64,000 bases of DNA from Streptomyces sp. NBC_01304 (GCF_035975855.1 NZ_CP109055.1:8928001-8992000), one strand, 5' to 3'. Positions 1 to 10,347 are shown, numbered from the stretch's first letter. Made by a program: numbers and translations. Notes: generated by a model from the letters alone, not told the origin.

Positions 1-2
1 GC

Positions 3-1568
<1,566 letters not shown>

Positions 1569-1617
1569 TGCCTGGCCGGCGATCGCTTGACGGTGGGCGT
1601 CGGCCGGCGCGTGGCGC

Positions 1618-1672
1618 GGGGGCTCCGCCCCCGGACCCCCGCTCCTCAAACGCCGGAGGGGCCGGGTTTATC
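1618..1672. repeat. Streptomyces intergenic repeat, copy 1
   Basis: A hairpin-prone stretch sharing the core TCCTCAAACGCCGGAGGGGC with the inverted copy at 60804-60853 and a partial copy at 41698-41740. It lies directly after guaB1 and could act as a terminator. Elements with this core are common between Streptomyces genes. Confidence 0.6.
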
Positions 1673-1676
1673 CCTT

Positions 1677-1714
1677 CCACGGCCCTGATCGTCTCCGTAC
1701 GATCAGGGCCGTGG
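1677..1714. promoter_or_regulatory. 16-bp perfect inverted repeat over the iclR-type start
   Basis: The arms CCACGGCCCTGATCGT (1677-1692) and ACGATCAGGGCCGTGG (1699-1714) are exact reverse complements with a 6-nt spacer. The GTG start of the IclR gene (1711) lies inside the right arm and no Shine-Dalgarno is visible. An autoregulatory operator is likely; a guaB1 terminator is the alternative, although no T-tract follows. Confidence 0.5.
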
Positions 1715-2613
1715 TACGTCCAGCCCTCGCCGCAGGCCGCGCAGTCGCCGTGCTCGACCACTTCGCCGCGCACCCCGAACAGTCGTATTCGCTCAGCGAG
1801 TTGAGCGAGGCGCTCGACGTCAATCTCGCGTCGCTGCTGTCTGTTCTGCAGGCGCTCGTCGATGCCGGGTATCTCGTACGTCATCCACGGCGCAAGACGT
1901 ACGGGCTCGGCATGTCCCTCGTCGCCGTGGGGCATGCGGCGCTGACCCGGCATCGTGTCGTCGACCGGGCGCGCGCTGAACTGCGGGCCCTCGCCGCCGA
2001 GTCGGGGATCGCGTGCGTCGTGAGCACGGTCGCCGGGGACAGCATCGTGGTCCTTGCCGTGGAGGGGCGGGCCGCGGGGCGGCCGCCCGAGGTGTGGGCG
2101 GGGCAGCGGCTGCCGCTGCTTCCGCCGCTGGGGCAGGTGTTCCTCGCCTGGTCGGGGGCGGGGTCGGGGGAGATCCGGCGGTGGCTGGACCGGACGGCGG
2201 CCGGGGTGGTGCTGCCGGAACATCTGGACGCGGCCATGGCGGCGGTACGCGGCCGGGGCTGGTCCGCGAACCGTGACACGCCCGCCCGGACCGCGCTCGG
2301 CGAGGCGCTGGCCCGGCTGTCGGACCGGCCTCGTGATTCTCAACTGCGGTCACGGGTAGCCGAGTTGGTGGCGTCCCTCGGTGAGGATTATGAGCTGCTC
2401 GCCGTCGAGCCGGGCGAGCGGTACCGGCTCGCGACCCTCTCCGCGCCCGTCTTCGACCAGCACGGGACGGTCGCCCTCGCGCTCACCGCGACCGGGCTGC
2501 CCGAGCTGACAGGGGAGCGCCTCGTCGGACTTGCGGAGCAACTCGGCGCCGTGGCGGGGGTTTTGGGTGAGGAGATCGGCGGCGGGCGGCCGCCGGTCGG
2601 GACGGCCGGGTGA
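1711..2613 (+). CDS. IclR-family transcriptional regulator
   Basis: A 300-residue DNA-binding regulator. The N-terminal winged helix-turn-helix (about residues 10-70, including YSLSELSEALDVNLASLLS) is followed by an IclR effector-binding domain to about residue 285. The length is a little above the usual 250-270. The GTG start at 1711 sits within a perfect 16-bp inverted repeat, which suggests either a leaderless transcript or self-repression at the start site. The gene ends against a 48-bp palindrome that separates it from the convergent exporter gene. No metabolic target can be read from the neighbours. The family is clear; ligand and regulon are unknown. Confidence 0.88.
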   Translation: MVRPALAAGRAVAVLDHFAAHPEQSYSLSELSEALDVNLASLLSVLQALVDAGYLVRHPRRKTYGLGMSLVAVGHAALTRHRVVDRARAELRALAAESGIACVVSTVAGDSIVVLAVEGRAAGRPPEVWAGQRLPLLPPLGQVFLAWSGAGSGEIRRWLDRTAAGVVLPEHLDAAMAAVRGRGWSANRDTPARTALGEALARLSDRPRDSQLRSRVAELVASLGEDYELLAVEPGERYRLATLSAPVFDQHGTVALALTATGLPELTGERLVGLAEQLGAVAGVLGEEIGGGRPPVGTAG

Positions 2614-2662
2614 GGAGCGCGCCGCCCCTGTCGGCGGGCCGGGGCGCCGAGTCCCGGTTCTG

Positions 2663-2710
2663 GGTACGCGAATCGCCCCTCGGTGATCACCGAGGGGCGA
2701 TTCGCGTACC
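2663..2710. terminator. 48-bp perfect palindrome, bidirectional terminator
   Basis: Every base from 2663 to 2686 pairs with its partner from 2710 back to 2687 (centre GGTGATCACC). It lies between two convergent genes and touches the stop codon (2711-2713) of the leftward exporter gene. A bidirectional intrinsic terminator is the simplest reading. Confidence 0.8.
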
Positions 2711-4096
2711 TCACCGCTTCGGGAGCAGCCACCGGGACAGCGCGGCCGTGACGAGCAGCAGCGCGGCCACCGTGATCAGGCCCGTCCGCAGGCCGGCCAG
2801 TGAGAAGTCGGTCCCGTCCTGGGCGATCAGCGCGCCGAAGAGGGCCACGGCCAGCGCGCCGCCCGTCTGGCGCACGGCGTTGAACACGCCGGACGCGGTT
2901 CCGGTGCGCTCGGCCGGGACGCTGTTCATGAGCAGGCCGGTCAGGGCGGGGACGAGGATCGCGCCGCCCGTGCTGAGCGGGATGAGGAGGACGAGGAGCA
3001 GCCAGATCGGGGTGGTCGCGGAGAGCGGGAGCAGGGCCAGCATCGACAGGACGAAGACCAGCTGTCCGCCGACGATCACCGGACGGTGGCCGATGCGCTC
3101 GGTCAGGCGGGGGGAGAGGAAGTTCATGGCGGTGACCAGGACGGCCATCGGCATGAACACCAGGCCGGTAGCGGTCGCGGACAGGCCGAGGAGCTGCTGG
3201 CAGTACAGGCCGAGGAGGAAGATCCCGCCGTAGAAGCAGGCGTTGACCGTGAAGCCGACCGCGAGGGAGGCGGCCACCGGGCGGGAGCGGAGCAGCTCGA
3301 GCGGCACCATCGGGGCGCGGTGCCGGGACTCCATGCGGTGGAATGCCAGGCCGGAGAGGAGCGCGACGGCGAGTGCGGTGAGCACGGGGGTGCTGGTCCA
3401 GCCCTGCGCGCCGCCCTCGATGACGGCGAAGGCGAGGCTCGCGAGAGCGAGTACGGCCGTCAGCTGTCCGCCCACGTCGAAGGGCGCGGGGCGGCGCGGG
3501 GAGCGGGGGGTTCGGCGGAGCAGGGCAAGGATCGCGAGGCCGACCGGGAGGTTGAGGAGGAAGACCGCGCGCCAGCCGTACGACTCGGTGAGCAGGCCGC
3601 CGATCACCGGGCCGATCGCGAGAGTCACCGAACCGCCCGCCGCCCACATCGCGAGGGCACGGCCGCGGGCACGCGGGTCGTCGTACGCCTGGCGGATCAG
3701 GGAGAGCGAGGCCGGCATCACGATCGCGGCGGACGCACCCTGCAGAACGCGGGCCGCGACCAGCGTCCCGATGCCGGGGGCAAGGGCGCAGAGCAGGGAG
3801 GCGAGGGTGAAGAGGGCGACGCCCCAGGCGTAGGCGCGGCGGGCGCCCGCCCGGTCGGCGAGGGCGCCGGCCGAGACCATCAGGGCGGCGAACATCAGGG
3901 TGTACGCGTCGACCACCCACTGCAGGCCGGTCATGCCGCTGTGCAGGCTCGAACCGATCGACGGGAGCGCGATGTTGACCGCGGAGACGTCGATGGTGAT
4001 GACGGTGAAACCGAGGAGGGAGGCGAGGAGGGTGGGCAGTGGGCTGGCCGGGCGGACCGGGGTGGTCACCTGCGGTGGGCTGATGGTGGACGTCAT
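2711..4096 (-). CDS. DHA2-family MFS drug exporter
   Basis: A 461-residue major facilitator with about 14 hydrophobic segments, the pattern of EmrB/QacA-type proton-drug antiporters. The N-terminal half has the family signature around ITIDVSAVNIALPSIG in helix 1 and the motif GALADRAGARRAY after helix 2. The chosen ATG at 4096 has GGAGGT nine bases upstream; the reading frame stays open further upstream but that part lacks membrane character. The gene is divergent from an XRE-type regulator starting at 4455, a usual exporter-repressor pairing. The substrate is unknown. Confidence 0.88.
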   Translation of the reverse strand: MTSTISPPQVTTPVRPASPLPTLLASLLGFTVITIDVSAVNIALPSIGSSLHSGMTGLQWVVDAYTLMFAALMVSAGALADRAGARRAYAWGVALFTLASLLCALAPGIGTLVAARVLQGASAAIVMPASLSLIRQAYDDPRARGRALAMWAAGGSVTLAIGPVIGGLLTESYGWRAVFLLNLPVGLAILALLRRTPRSPRRPAPFDVGGQLTAVLALASLAFAVIEGGAQGWTSTPVLTALAVALLSGLAFHRMESRHRAPMVPLELLRSRPVAASLAVGFTVNACFYGGIFLLGLYCQQLLGLSATATGLVFMPMAVLVTAMNFLSPRLTERIGHRPVIVGGQLVFVLSMLALLPLSATTPIWLLLVLLIPLSTGGAILVPALTGLLMNSVPAERTGTASGVFNAVRQTGGALAVALFGALIAQDGTDFSLAGLRTGLITVAALLLVTAALSRWLLPKR

Positions 4097-4454
4097 GGCG
4101 GTGGGACCTCCGGGCAGTCGGCGGACGGGCAGGCGGGAGCAGGTCCGTCGCGGTGGTGTACGGCGCCGCTCCGCGCCGACGGCCTCGGTCCGGCCGTGCG
4201 GCCCGCAGTCGGCGCGGCGCCGGAACCTCCGGCACACCACGTCCTTGGACGAGCGAGGTGCAGGCGGCCCCGGTCGTCGCGGCCGCGGTCCGGCGTCGTG
4301 CGCCCCCTGGGTCCGCGGCGGCCGGGCCGCCCGCATCCGGTGACCACTGTCCGCCGCCCCCGCGAAGCGCGGCAGACCGCGGCTCACCGGGGCGCCGCGT
4401 TCCTGGGTGTGGCACGGCCCCCCAGCACAAATGCGTGTGGGGGACACTGGTCCG
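4097..4454. promoter_or_regulatory. Divergent intergenic region, exporter/XRE regulator
   Basis: A 358-bp non-coding stretch between the divergent exporter and regulator. It should contain both promoters and the regulator's operator. I see a GGAGGT ribosome site for the exporter and a possible leaderless -10 for the regulator, but no obvious long palindrome. Confidence 0.45.
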
Positions 4455-5306
4455 ATGAGCAGCAGTGGCGGTGGCAGCGGCAGCGGTACGGAACTCGGCC
4501 GGTATCTACGGGCCAGGCGCGGCCTGGTCTCCCCGCAGGAGGCCGGTCTGCCCGCGGGCGGCGGCATCCGCCGCACCCCCGGCCTGCGCCGCGAGGAGCT
4601 GGCCACCATGTCGGGCGTCAGCGTCGACTACTACACGCGCCTGGAGCGCGGCCGCGAAACGAACCCCTCCCCGGCCGTCCTCGACGCCATCGCCCGCGTC
4701 CTGCGGCTGACCGGCGACGCCCACGAACGCCTCCACGAGCTCGCCGAGCTCGCCTCGGGACGCCTCACCGAACCCCGGTCCGCCGACGACCGCACGGTCC
4801 GCCCGTCCGTTCTGCGCATGCTGGACGCGGTCAGCCCGATGCCCGGGTACGTCGCCAGCCGCTACAGCTACGTCCTGGCCGCCAACCCGGCGGGCCGCGC
4901 GCTTCTCCCCGGCCTGTGGGACTGGCCGCCCGAGCAGCGCAACATCCCCCGCTATCTCTTCCTCCACCCGGTGGGCCGCACGCTCTACCAGCCCTGGGAG
5001 GAGACCGTCGCCAAGTCCGTCGCCCATCTGCGGGCCGTCAGCGGCGTCGACCCCGACGCCGCCGAGCTGACCGCCCTCGTCGGTGAACTCCTCATCAAGT
5101 CACCGGAGTTCGCCCGCATTTGGGAGCGCTACGACGTCAGTGAGCGCGAGGGGGGAACCAAGACCTTCGCGCACCCGCAGGTCGGCGGGATGACCCTGAC
5201 GTACGAGGTGATGCCGCTGGCCCGCTCCGGCGGCCAGCGGCTCGTCGTCTACCAGGCCGAGCCGGGCAGCGCGGACGAGGCGGCGATGCTGAAACTGACG
5301 GGCTGA
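4455..5306 (+). CDS. XRE-family regulator with MmyB-like domain
   Basis: A 283-residue regulator. The N-terminal HTH (about residues 8-70; RREELATMSGVSVDYYTRLE) is followed by an MmyB-type ligand-binding domain with typical FLHP and GELLIKSPEFARIW segments. MmyB-like regulators in actinomycetes often control a divergent oxidoreductase or exporter gene, and here the divergent gene is a DHA2 exporter 358 bp away. The start at 4455 is preceded by TGGTCCG with no Shine-Dalgarno; a -10-like GACACT at 4443-4448 would suit a leaderless message. An upstream in-frame ATG at 4407 exists but adds a segment without homology character. The target pairing is inferred from position. Confidence 0.85.
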   Translation: MSSSGGGSGSGTELGRYLRARRGLVSPQEAGLPAGGGIRRTPGLRREELATMSGVSVDYYTRLERGRETNPSPAVLDAIARVLRLTGDAHERLHELAELASGRLTEPRSADDRTVRPSVLRMLDAVSPMPGYVASRYSYVLAANPAGRALLPGLWDWPPEQRNIPRYLFLHPVGRTLYQPWEETVAKSVAHLRAVSGVDPDAAELTALVGELLIKSPEFARIWERYDVSEREGGTKTFAHPQVGGMTLTYEVMPLARSGGQRLVVYQAEPGSADEAAMLKLTG

Positions 5307-5371
5307 GCGACGGGCAGGGGCCGGGCGCGCGCGACCTGGATCCCCTGTCCGCCGAACGCTGGACGGGCTGA

Positions 5372-6592
5372 TCAACCGCCGGGCGGGCCGAAGGCGCCGC
5401 GTACGGCCGAGGTGACCGCCGCGGCCATCCGTGCGTGACCGGCGTCGTCCGGGTGGACGCCGTCCGCCAGGTGCTCGGCGCCGAGGAGCGGGCCGCCGGG
5501 CAGGAGGGCCAGGTGCTTGTCGGCCGCCCTTGCGTCGTTGGTCGCCCGCTCCATGGCCTCGCGGAGGTCCGACAGCGTGGCGCCCAGCGCGTTCGGGCTG
5601 TCCTCCGCGTCCGGGCGCACGACGGGGGAGAGGACCAGGAGCGGGGTGTCCGGGTGGGATTGGCGTACGAGGGTGAGGAATGCGCGAGTCGTCTCGTACA
5701 GCAGAGGTGCCGAACAGGGCGTCCGGCTCCAGCAGTTGGTGCCGAAGGCGAGGGTGATCAGATCGCCGGGCAGCCCCGCCACCTGCTGGGCCGATGCGAG
5801 CTCGCCGCGTGCCGCGCCCGCGTACCCGAGGTTGACCGTGTCGAGCCCGAGCGCCCGCCCCGCGACGGCCGGCCAGGCCAGATGGGGCCGGGAGGCCGTC
5901 CAGCCCTCGGAGATGGAGTCGCCGTACACGAGCCAGCGGGGGCGGGCCGGTGCGGGCGACAAGGTGCCGCCGAGGGGCCGGACTTCGTACAGGACGGGGC
6001 GAAGGACCTCGGGCAGGTGAAGGGTGAACACGGCCTCGGGTCCGGCCGGGGCGACGAGACCGCCCGGGGCTGGGCTGCCCGGGACGCGGCCCCCTTGGTC
6101 AGGGCCGCCGAGGGCGCGGCCATCGGGGTCAGGGCCGCCCAGGACAGCACCACCCGGGTCCCGGCCAGCCGGACCAACCGTCCGGCCCGGCCCGCCCGGG
6201 GCCCCCGGGGCACAGGCCCCGCCGCCCGCAGGGCGCACCCCCTCCGCCGCCACCCCCAACGCATCGCCCCCAGCCGGAAGTTCGAGGCGCACCACGCGCC
6301 TCCCCGTCGGCTCCGCCCCGCACTCCGCGATCACCTCCGAGCCCCGAAGCAACGTGAAGGCGGGCGTAAGCCGGCGGTAGGCATCGGCGGGCAGCGGCTC
6401 CGAGGCGGCGTACTCGATCTCCACCGCCCGTGCCCCGCGTGCCACGAACTCCAGGCGTACCCCGGCCGGTACGGTCGCCCGCTCCCAGGTGTCGCCCGGC
6501 AGCCGGTCCCGGTCCGCCGGGTCCGCGCGCAGCACCCGGCCGTCCTGGCACCAGCCGACCCCGCGCAGCAACTCGTTCACGGAAGTGCTCAT
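5372..6592 (-). CDS. SGNH/GDSL-family hydrolase with Gly/Pro-rich insert
   Basis: A 406-residue hydrolase with the SGNH fold at the C-terminal half: block I YGDSISEGW (nucleophile Ser), GTNCW (block III Asn) and DGVHPDD (catalytic Asp/His). The N-terminal about 120 residues form a beta-rich accessory domain. Between them (about residues 122-175) lies a Gly/Pro-rich segment with repeated GGPD-type units that looks like a flexible linker. No signal peptide is seen. The ATG at 6592 overlaps the SDR stop (ATGA), so it is the last gene of a translationally coupled operon with the SDR and luciferase-like genes. A carbohydrate or ester deacylase role is possible but unproven. Confidence 0.85.
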   Translation of the reverse strand: MSTSVNELLRGVGWCQDGRVLRADPADRDRLPGDTWERATVPAGVRLEFVARGARAVEIEYAASEPLPADAYRRLTPAFTLLRGSEVIAECGAEPTGRRVVRLELPAGGDALGVAAEGVRPAGGGACAPGAPGGPGRTVGPAGRDPGGAVLGGPDPDGRALGGPDQGGRVPGSPAPGGLVAPAGPEAVFTLHLPEVLRPVLYEVRPLGGTLSPAPARPRWLVYGDSISEGWTASRPHLAWPAVAGRALGLDTVNLGYAGAARGELASAQQVAGLPGDLITLAFGTNCWSRTPCSAPLLYETTRAFLTLVRQSHPDTPLLVLSPVVRPDAEDSPNALGATLSDLREAMERATNDARAADKHLALLPGGPLLGAEHLADGVHPDDAGHARMAAAVTSAVRGAFGPPGG

Positions 6593-7392
6593 CGCGGGCC
6601 CCCGATCGTCGGATAGGGGAACTTCACGCCGACCCCGCCGTCCACGACGAGCGTCTGCCCGGTCACGTACGACGAAAGCGGTGTGGCGAGGAACAGCAGG
6701 GCCGAGGCGATGTCGGAGGTCTCGGCGACCCGCCCGAGCGGTGCGTTCTCCGCATTGCGGCGCCTGCCCTCGTCGCCGAGCAGGCCCGCCACCCGCGGCG
6801 TCCAGACCACGCCCGGTGCCACCGCGTTGACCCGCACCCCGCGCCCGCCGTACTCCACAGCCGCCGACCGGACGAGCGACACGAGCCCCGCCTTCGCCGC
6901 CCCGTACGCCGCGTGCTGCGGCGCGCCCGTCAGCCCCGACACCGATGCCACGAACGCCAGCGGGCCCCCACCGGACGCGGCCACCGCCTCGGCCCCGTAC
7001 TGCACGGCGAGCCAGGCATGGCGCAGGACGATGTCGAAGTGCCAGTGCCAGGCCTCGTCGTCCAGCTCGGACAGGCCCGCGTACCGGGCCATGCCGACGA
7101 TGTCGACCACGCCGTTCACGGCGCCCAACTCCCGTGCGGCGTCCGCGAAGAGGGACCGTACCGACTCTCGCCGCGTGACGTCGGTGACGTACGCCAGAGA
7201 GCCTGTCTCGGTCGCCACCGCCTCCGCGCGCTCCTTGTCGACGTCCACGCAGAGCACGCGCGCGCCCGCCGCGGTGAGCGCGTGCGCCGTCTGGCGGCCG
7301 ATGCCGTTGCCGGCGCCGAGCAGGACGAAGCCGCGGCCGTCGAGGCGGGAGAGGGACGGGTAGTCGGGGACGGGGGTGTCGTCGAGGGTCAT
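6589..7392 (-). CDS. SDR-family NAD(P)-dependent oxidoreductase
   Basis: A 267-residue classical short-chain dehydrogenase. The Rossmann motif is GAGNGIG (about residues 21-27), with active-site Ser in ASVSGL and the YGAAK catalytic Tyr/Lys. The C-terminal TGQTLVVDGG strand is typical. The ATG at 7392 overlaps the stop of the upstream luciferase-like gene by four bases and its own stop overlaps the SGNH start the same way, so the three are co-translated. The substrate is not evident; the operon suggests a small oxidative/hydrolytic catabolic route. Confidence 0.9.
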   Translation of the reverse strand: MTLDDTPVPDYPSLSRLDGRGFVLLGAGNGIGRQTAHALTAAGARVLCVDVDKERAEAVATETGSLAYVTDVTRRESVRSLFADAARELGAVNGVVDIVGMARYAGLSELDDEAWHWHFDIVLRHAWLAVQYGAEAVAASGGGPLAFVASVSGLTGAPQHAAYGAAKAGLVSLVRSAAVEYGGRGVRVNAVAPGVVWTPRVAGLLGDEGRRRNAENAPLGRVAETSDIASALLFLATPLSSYVTGQTLVVDGGVGVKFPYPTIGGPR

Positions 7393-8501
7393 GCCGGCCG
7401 CCGAGGGGTGTACGCGGCCAGCTCGGGGATGACTTCCTTGCCCAGGATCTCGATGGTCCTGAGGATCTCCTGGTGTTCCAGATAGCCCCACTGGACGTAG
7501 CAGATCAGCTGGTCCACGCCGAGGTCCGCGTAGTGCTTGGCCTTGCGGACGATCGTCTCGGCGTCGCCGATCAGGATCATGTCCCCGTCGTTGAACTCCC
7601 GTACCGGAACGTTCCCTTCGAGGATCGGGTTCAGGAAGGGGAACGTCCGCTCACGCTCGGCGGGCGACAGGTGCGGGAGTTCCCAGTCGAGGGTGAACTG
7701 GGCGAGGTTGCTGTACCACCAGGCGACCGAGTCCCAGACGCGCAGCGAGGGCTTCTCGGCGGCGTGGACGAGGGTGTACGCGCTGACGCGGTTCGTCGCC
7801 ACGTCGGTGATCGGCTCAGGGGTTCGGGCGGCTGCGCGGTACGCCGCGACCTGCTGCGCCATCTTCTCCAGCGGCTGCATGATCGAGAAGGACAGCAGCC
7901 CGAGGCCGCTCGCCCCCGCCACCTCGGCGGATCCGGCGGAGGTCGCCGCCATCCAGGCCGGCGGGTGCGGGTCCTGGACCGGCTTCGGCGTCACCATCCG
8001 GCGCGGGAACGTGAAGCGTGGCGAGGAGTACGCGAAGTACTCCTCGCGCCACATGCCCGTGACGATCTCGATCGCCTCGCGCCAGTCCGCGCGGGACTGG
8101 TCGCGGTCGACCCCGAAGGCCGTCTGTTCCATGGGAGTTGAACGGCCCGTGCCCCACTCCACCCGGCCCCCGGAGAGTACGTCCACCGCTGCCACCTTCT
8201 CGGCTATCCGCTGCGGCGGTGTGAAGCCGAAGGGGGTCAGGGTCACGCCGAAGCCGAGCCTGATCCGCTCGGTGAGCGCGGCGAGATGGCCGAGCAGCAC
8301 CTCCGGCGCGGGGCAGTGCGAACGGCCCTCGCGAAAGTGGTGCTCGACCGCCCACACCGTGCGGAAGCCCACCCGGTCGGCGAGCCGGATCTGCTCCACC
8401 GCCTCGCGGTAGGCGCGCTGTTCGGCCGCGCGCTGGCCGTGCGGGTGCGGGCCGTTCCAGGGCTTGGGCACGTCGATCTCGTACAGGACGTCGAGGTCCA
8501 T
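7389..8501 (-). CDS. LLM-class flavin-dependent monooxygenase
   Basis: A 370-residue bacterial luciferase-like TIM-barrel oxidoreductase using FMN or F420. Typical features are the N-terminal strand DLDVLYEIDV, the segment AVEHHF, and GRVEWGTGRS in the middle. The ATG at 8501 has AGGAGG seven bases upstream; the longer open frame begins before this but lacks homology character. It is first in the leftward three-gene operon and divergent from the amino acid permease. TTTCGA-N4-TCGAAA at 8524-8539 in its upstream region may be an operator. The substrate is unknown. Confidence 0.88.
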   Translation of the reverse strand: MDLDVLYEIDVPKPWNGPHPHGQRAAEQRAYREAVEQIRLADRVGFRTVWAVEHHFREGRSHCPAPEVLLGHLAALTERIRLGFGVTLTPFGFTPPQRIAEKVAAVDVLSGGRVEWGTGRSTPMEQTAFGVDRDQSRADWREAIEIVTGMWREEYFAYSSPRFTFPRRMVTPKPVQDPHPPAWMAATSAGSAEVAGASGLGLLSFSIMQPLEKMAQQVAAYRAAARTPEPITDVATNRVSAYTLVHAAEKPSLRVWDSVAWWYSNLAQFTLDWELPHLSPAERERTFPFLNPILEGNVPVREFNDGDMILIGDAETIVRKAKHYADLGVDQLICYVQWGYLEHQEILRTIEILGKEVIPELAAYTPRRPA

Positions 8502-8523
8502 CCGCCGCCTCCTGATGCTCGGG

Positions 8524-8539
8524 TTTCGATATTTCGAAA
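8524..8539. promoter_or_regulatory. TTTCGA-N4-TCGAAA inverted repeat
   Basis: Perfect 6-bp arms with a TATT spacer, 23 bp upstream of the LLM monooxygenase start, in an AT-rich patch. It is a candidate operator for the leftward operon. The right arm begins the sequence TCGAAAGGTGCTCCGCA, which recurs with two changes at 8612-8628. Confidence 0.35.
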
Positions 8540-8611
8540 GGTGCTCCGCATGGGCGGCGAGGAGGATGCGGCATGGTCCGTGATGTGTCAATGGTCACGT
8601 TCGTGCAGCGA

Positions 8612-8699
8612 TCGAAAGGTGGTGCGCAACGAACTCCCGTATTTCCAAGGGGTACGCAACGATCTTGTCGCCAGACGCAAGGTTGCTGCATTACGCAAG
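8612..8699 (+). promoter_or_regulatory. Array of RCGCAA half-sites (putative Lrp operator)
   Basis: Four direct copies of RCGCAA start at 8624, 8654, 8675 and 8693 (spacings 30, 21 and 18 bp). The first two share GGTRCGCAACGA. The array ends over the -35 region of a putative permease promoter. A matching array (start-to-start spacings 31 and 22) lies before davA, and an Lrp-type gene sits between, so it is read as that regulator's operator. Confidence 0.5.
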
Positions 8700-8720
8700 T
8701 GAACAAGATCGCCGTAAGGT
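8691..8720 (+). promoter_or_regulatory. Putative permease promoter
   Basis: TTACGC (8691-8696), 18 bp, then TAAGGT (8715-8720) fit a sigma-HrdB-like promoter. Transcription would begin about 115 bp before the GTG at 8846. The fourth RCGCAA half-site overlaps the -35 box, consistent with regulation at initiation. Confidence 0.4.
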
Positions 8721-8845
8721 CTGGCGCTGTAACAACTCGAGACGGGGACCGCCTGCTCGGCGCCCTCGTCCGAAAGGGCCGCCGTGGTGCCCGTCTTCGC
8801 CTCCCAGCGATGACCTCGCCCCGCAGCGATGAAGGAGCCAACCGC

Positions 8846-10324
8846 GTGCTCGACCAAGGCGCCGCCCCGCCGAAGACCGCCCCTCGACGGCCGACCACAG
8901 TCGGTCGGCTGATGCGCCGCAAGCCCGTAGACGTGCTGGTCGCCGAGGGTGGACAGGGTGAGGGCGGGTCCCTTCGCCGCTCGCTCTCCATGTGGCAGCT
9001 GACCATGATCAGCATCGGTGCGACGCTCGGCACCGGCATCTTCGTGGTGCTCGGCGACAGCGTCCCCGAGGCCGGTCCGGCCGTGACCCTGGCCTTCGTG
9101 CTCGCCGGGCTCACCGCCCTCTTCTCGGCGCTCTCGTACGCCGAGTTGGCCGGAACCATCCCGGTCGCGGGCTCCTCGTACTCGTACGCGTACGCAACGA
9201 TGGGCGAGCTCGTCGCCTGGGTCTGCGGCTGGTGCCTGGTCCTCGAGTACGGCGTGTCCGTCGCGGCCGTGGCCGTCGGCTGGGGCGAGTACCTCAACGA
9301 ACTGCTCGACGGGACGATAGGCGTCACCATCCCGGAGGCGCTCTCCGCGGCGCCCGGCGAGGGCGCGGGCATCATCAACCTGCCCGGCCTGATCGTCGTG
9401 CTGCTCGCCATGGTCTTCCTGCTCGGCGGCGCCAAGGAGTCGGCGCGCGCCAACACGATCATGGTCGTGGTGAAGATGGCCGCCCTGATCCTGTTCTGCG
9501 CCATCGGCTTCATGGGCTTCAAGTCCGGCAACTACGCCGACTTCATGCCGCTCGGCATGGCGGGCGTCAGCGCCGCCGGTGCCTCGCTGTTCTTCTCCTA
9601 CATCGGCTTCGACGCCGCCTCCACCGCCGGTGAGGAGGCCAAGAACCCGCAGCGCGACCTGCCGCGCGCGATCATGCTGTCGCTGATCATCGTCACCGCG
9701 CTGTACGTCCTCGTCGCGGCCGTCGCCGTCGGCGCCTGGAACTGGACGAAGTTCGAGGGCTCCAAGGCCCCGCTCGCCCAGATCATGAACGACGTCAGCG
9801 GCCAGTCCTTCTGGGGCACGCTGCTCGCCGCCGGTGCGGTCATCTCCATCGCGAGCGTCGTGCTCACCGTGCTGTACGGCCAGACGCGCGTCCTGTTCGC
9901 CATGTCCCGCGACGGTCTGGTCCCGCGGGTCTTCGGCAAGGTCAGCCCCAAGACCGGCACGCCCCGCGTGAACACCGTCATCGTGTCGCTCTTCTGCGGT
10001 GTGCTCGCCTCGGTCATCCCGCTCGGCAAGCTCGTCGACGCCACCAGCATCGGCACGCTCTTCGCCTTCGCCCTGGTCAACATCGCCGTGATCGTGCTGC
10101 GCCGGACCCGCCCGGACATGCCGCGCACCTTCCGGGTGCCGCTGGGCTGGCTCTTCCCGGTGCTCGGCTTCTGCTTCTGCGCGTACAACATGTTCAGCCT
10201 CGACTCCATCACCTGGATCGTCTTCGGTGTCTGGATGGCCGTCGGCCTCGTGTTCTACTTCGGTTACGGCATGCGCCGCTCCCGTCTGGCAGTCGCAGCT
10301 CCCGCTTCCACGGAAGCTGCCTGA
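8846..10324 (+). CDS. APC-superfamily amino acid permease (probably lysine/basic amino acids)
   Basis: A 492-residue inner-membrane transporter with about 12 hydrophobic helices. Helix 1 carries the APC motif GATLGTGIFVV and helix 6 the FFSYIGFD(A)A segment, as in cationic amino acid transporters. GTG 8846 is chosen because GAAGGAG lies eight bases upstream and the MLDQG start precedes a short basic cytoplasmic tail; the frame is open back to 8573 without membrane character. The Lrp gene follows after 23 bp. With davA and davB downstream, import of lysine (or a related diamine amino acid) is the likely job; this is inferred from context. Confidence 0.88.
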   Translation: MLDQGAAPPKTAPRRPTTVGRLMRRKPVDVLVAEGGQGEGGSLRRSLSMWQLTMISIGATLGTGIFVVLGDSVPEAGPAVTLAFVLAGLTALFSALSYAELAGTIPVAGSSYSYAYATMGELVAWVCGWCLVLEYGVSVAAVAVGWGEYLNELLDGTIGVTIPEALSAAPGEGAGIINLPGLIVVLLAMVFLLGGAKESARANTIMVVVKMAALILFCAIGFMGFKSGNYADFMPLGMAGVSAAGASLFFSYIGFDAASTAGEEAKNPQRDLPRAIMLSLIIVTALYVLVAAVAVGAWNWTKFEGSKAPLAQIMNDVSGQSFWGTLLAAGAVISIASVVLTVLYGQTRVLFAMSRDGLVPRVFGKVSPKTGTPRVNTVIVSLFCGVLASVIPLGKLVDATSIGTLFAFALVNIAVIVLRRTRPDMPRTFRVPLGWLFPVLGFCFCAYNMFSLDSITWIVFGVWMAVGLVFYFGYGMRRSRLAVAAPASTEAA

Positions 10325-10347
10325 AGTAGAGAAGTGAACCGCCCGCA

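Noticed and set aside
4407..4454. Longer N-terminus for the XRE regulator
   Set aside because: The added residues have no family resemblance and the 4455 ATG directly precedes the usual beginning of the protein.
8573..8845. Longer N-terminus for the amino acid permease (start 8573)
   Set aside because: The extra 91 residues cover the half-site array and promoter; GTG 8846 has a good ribosome site.
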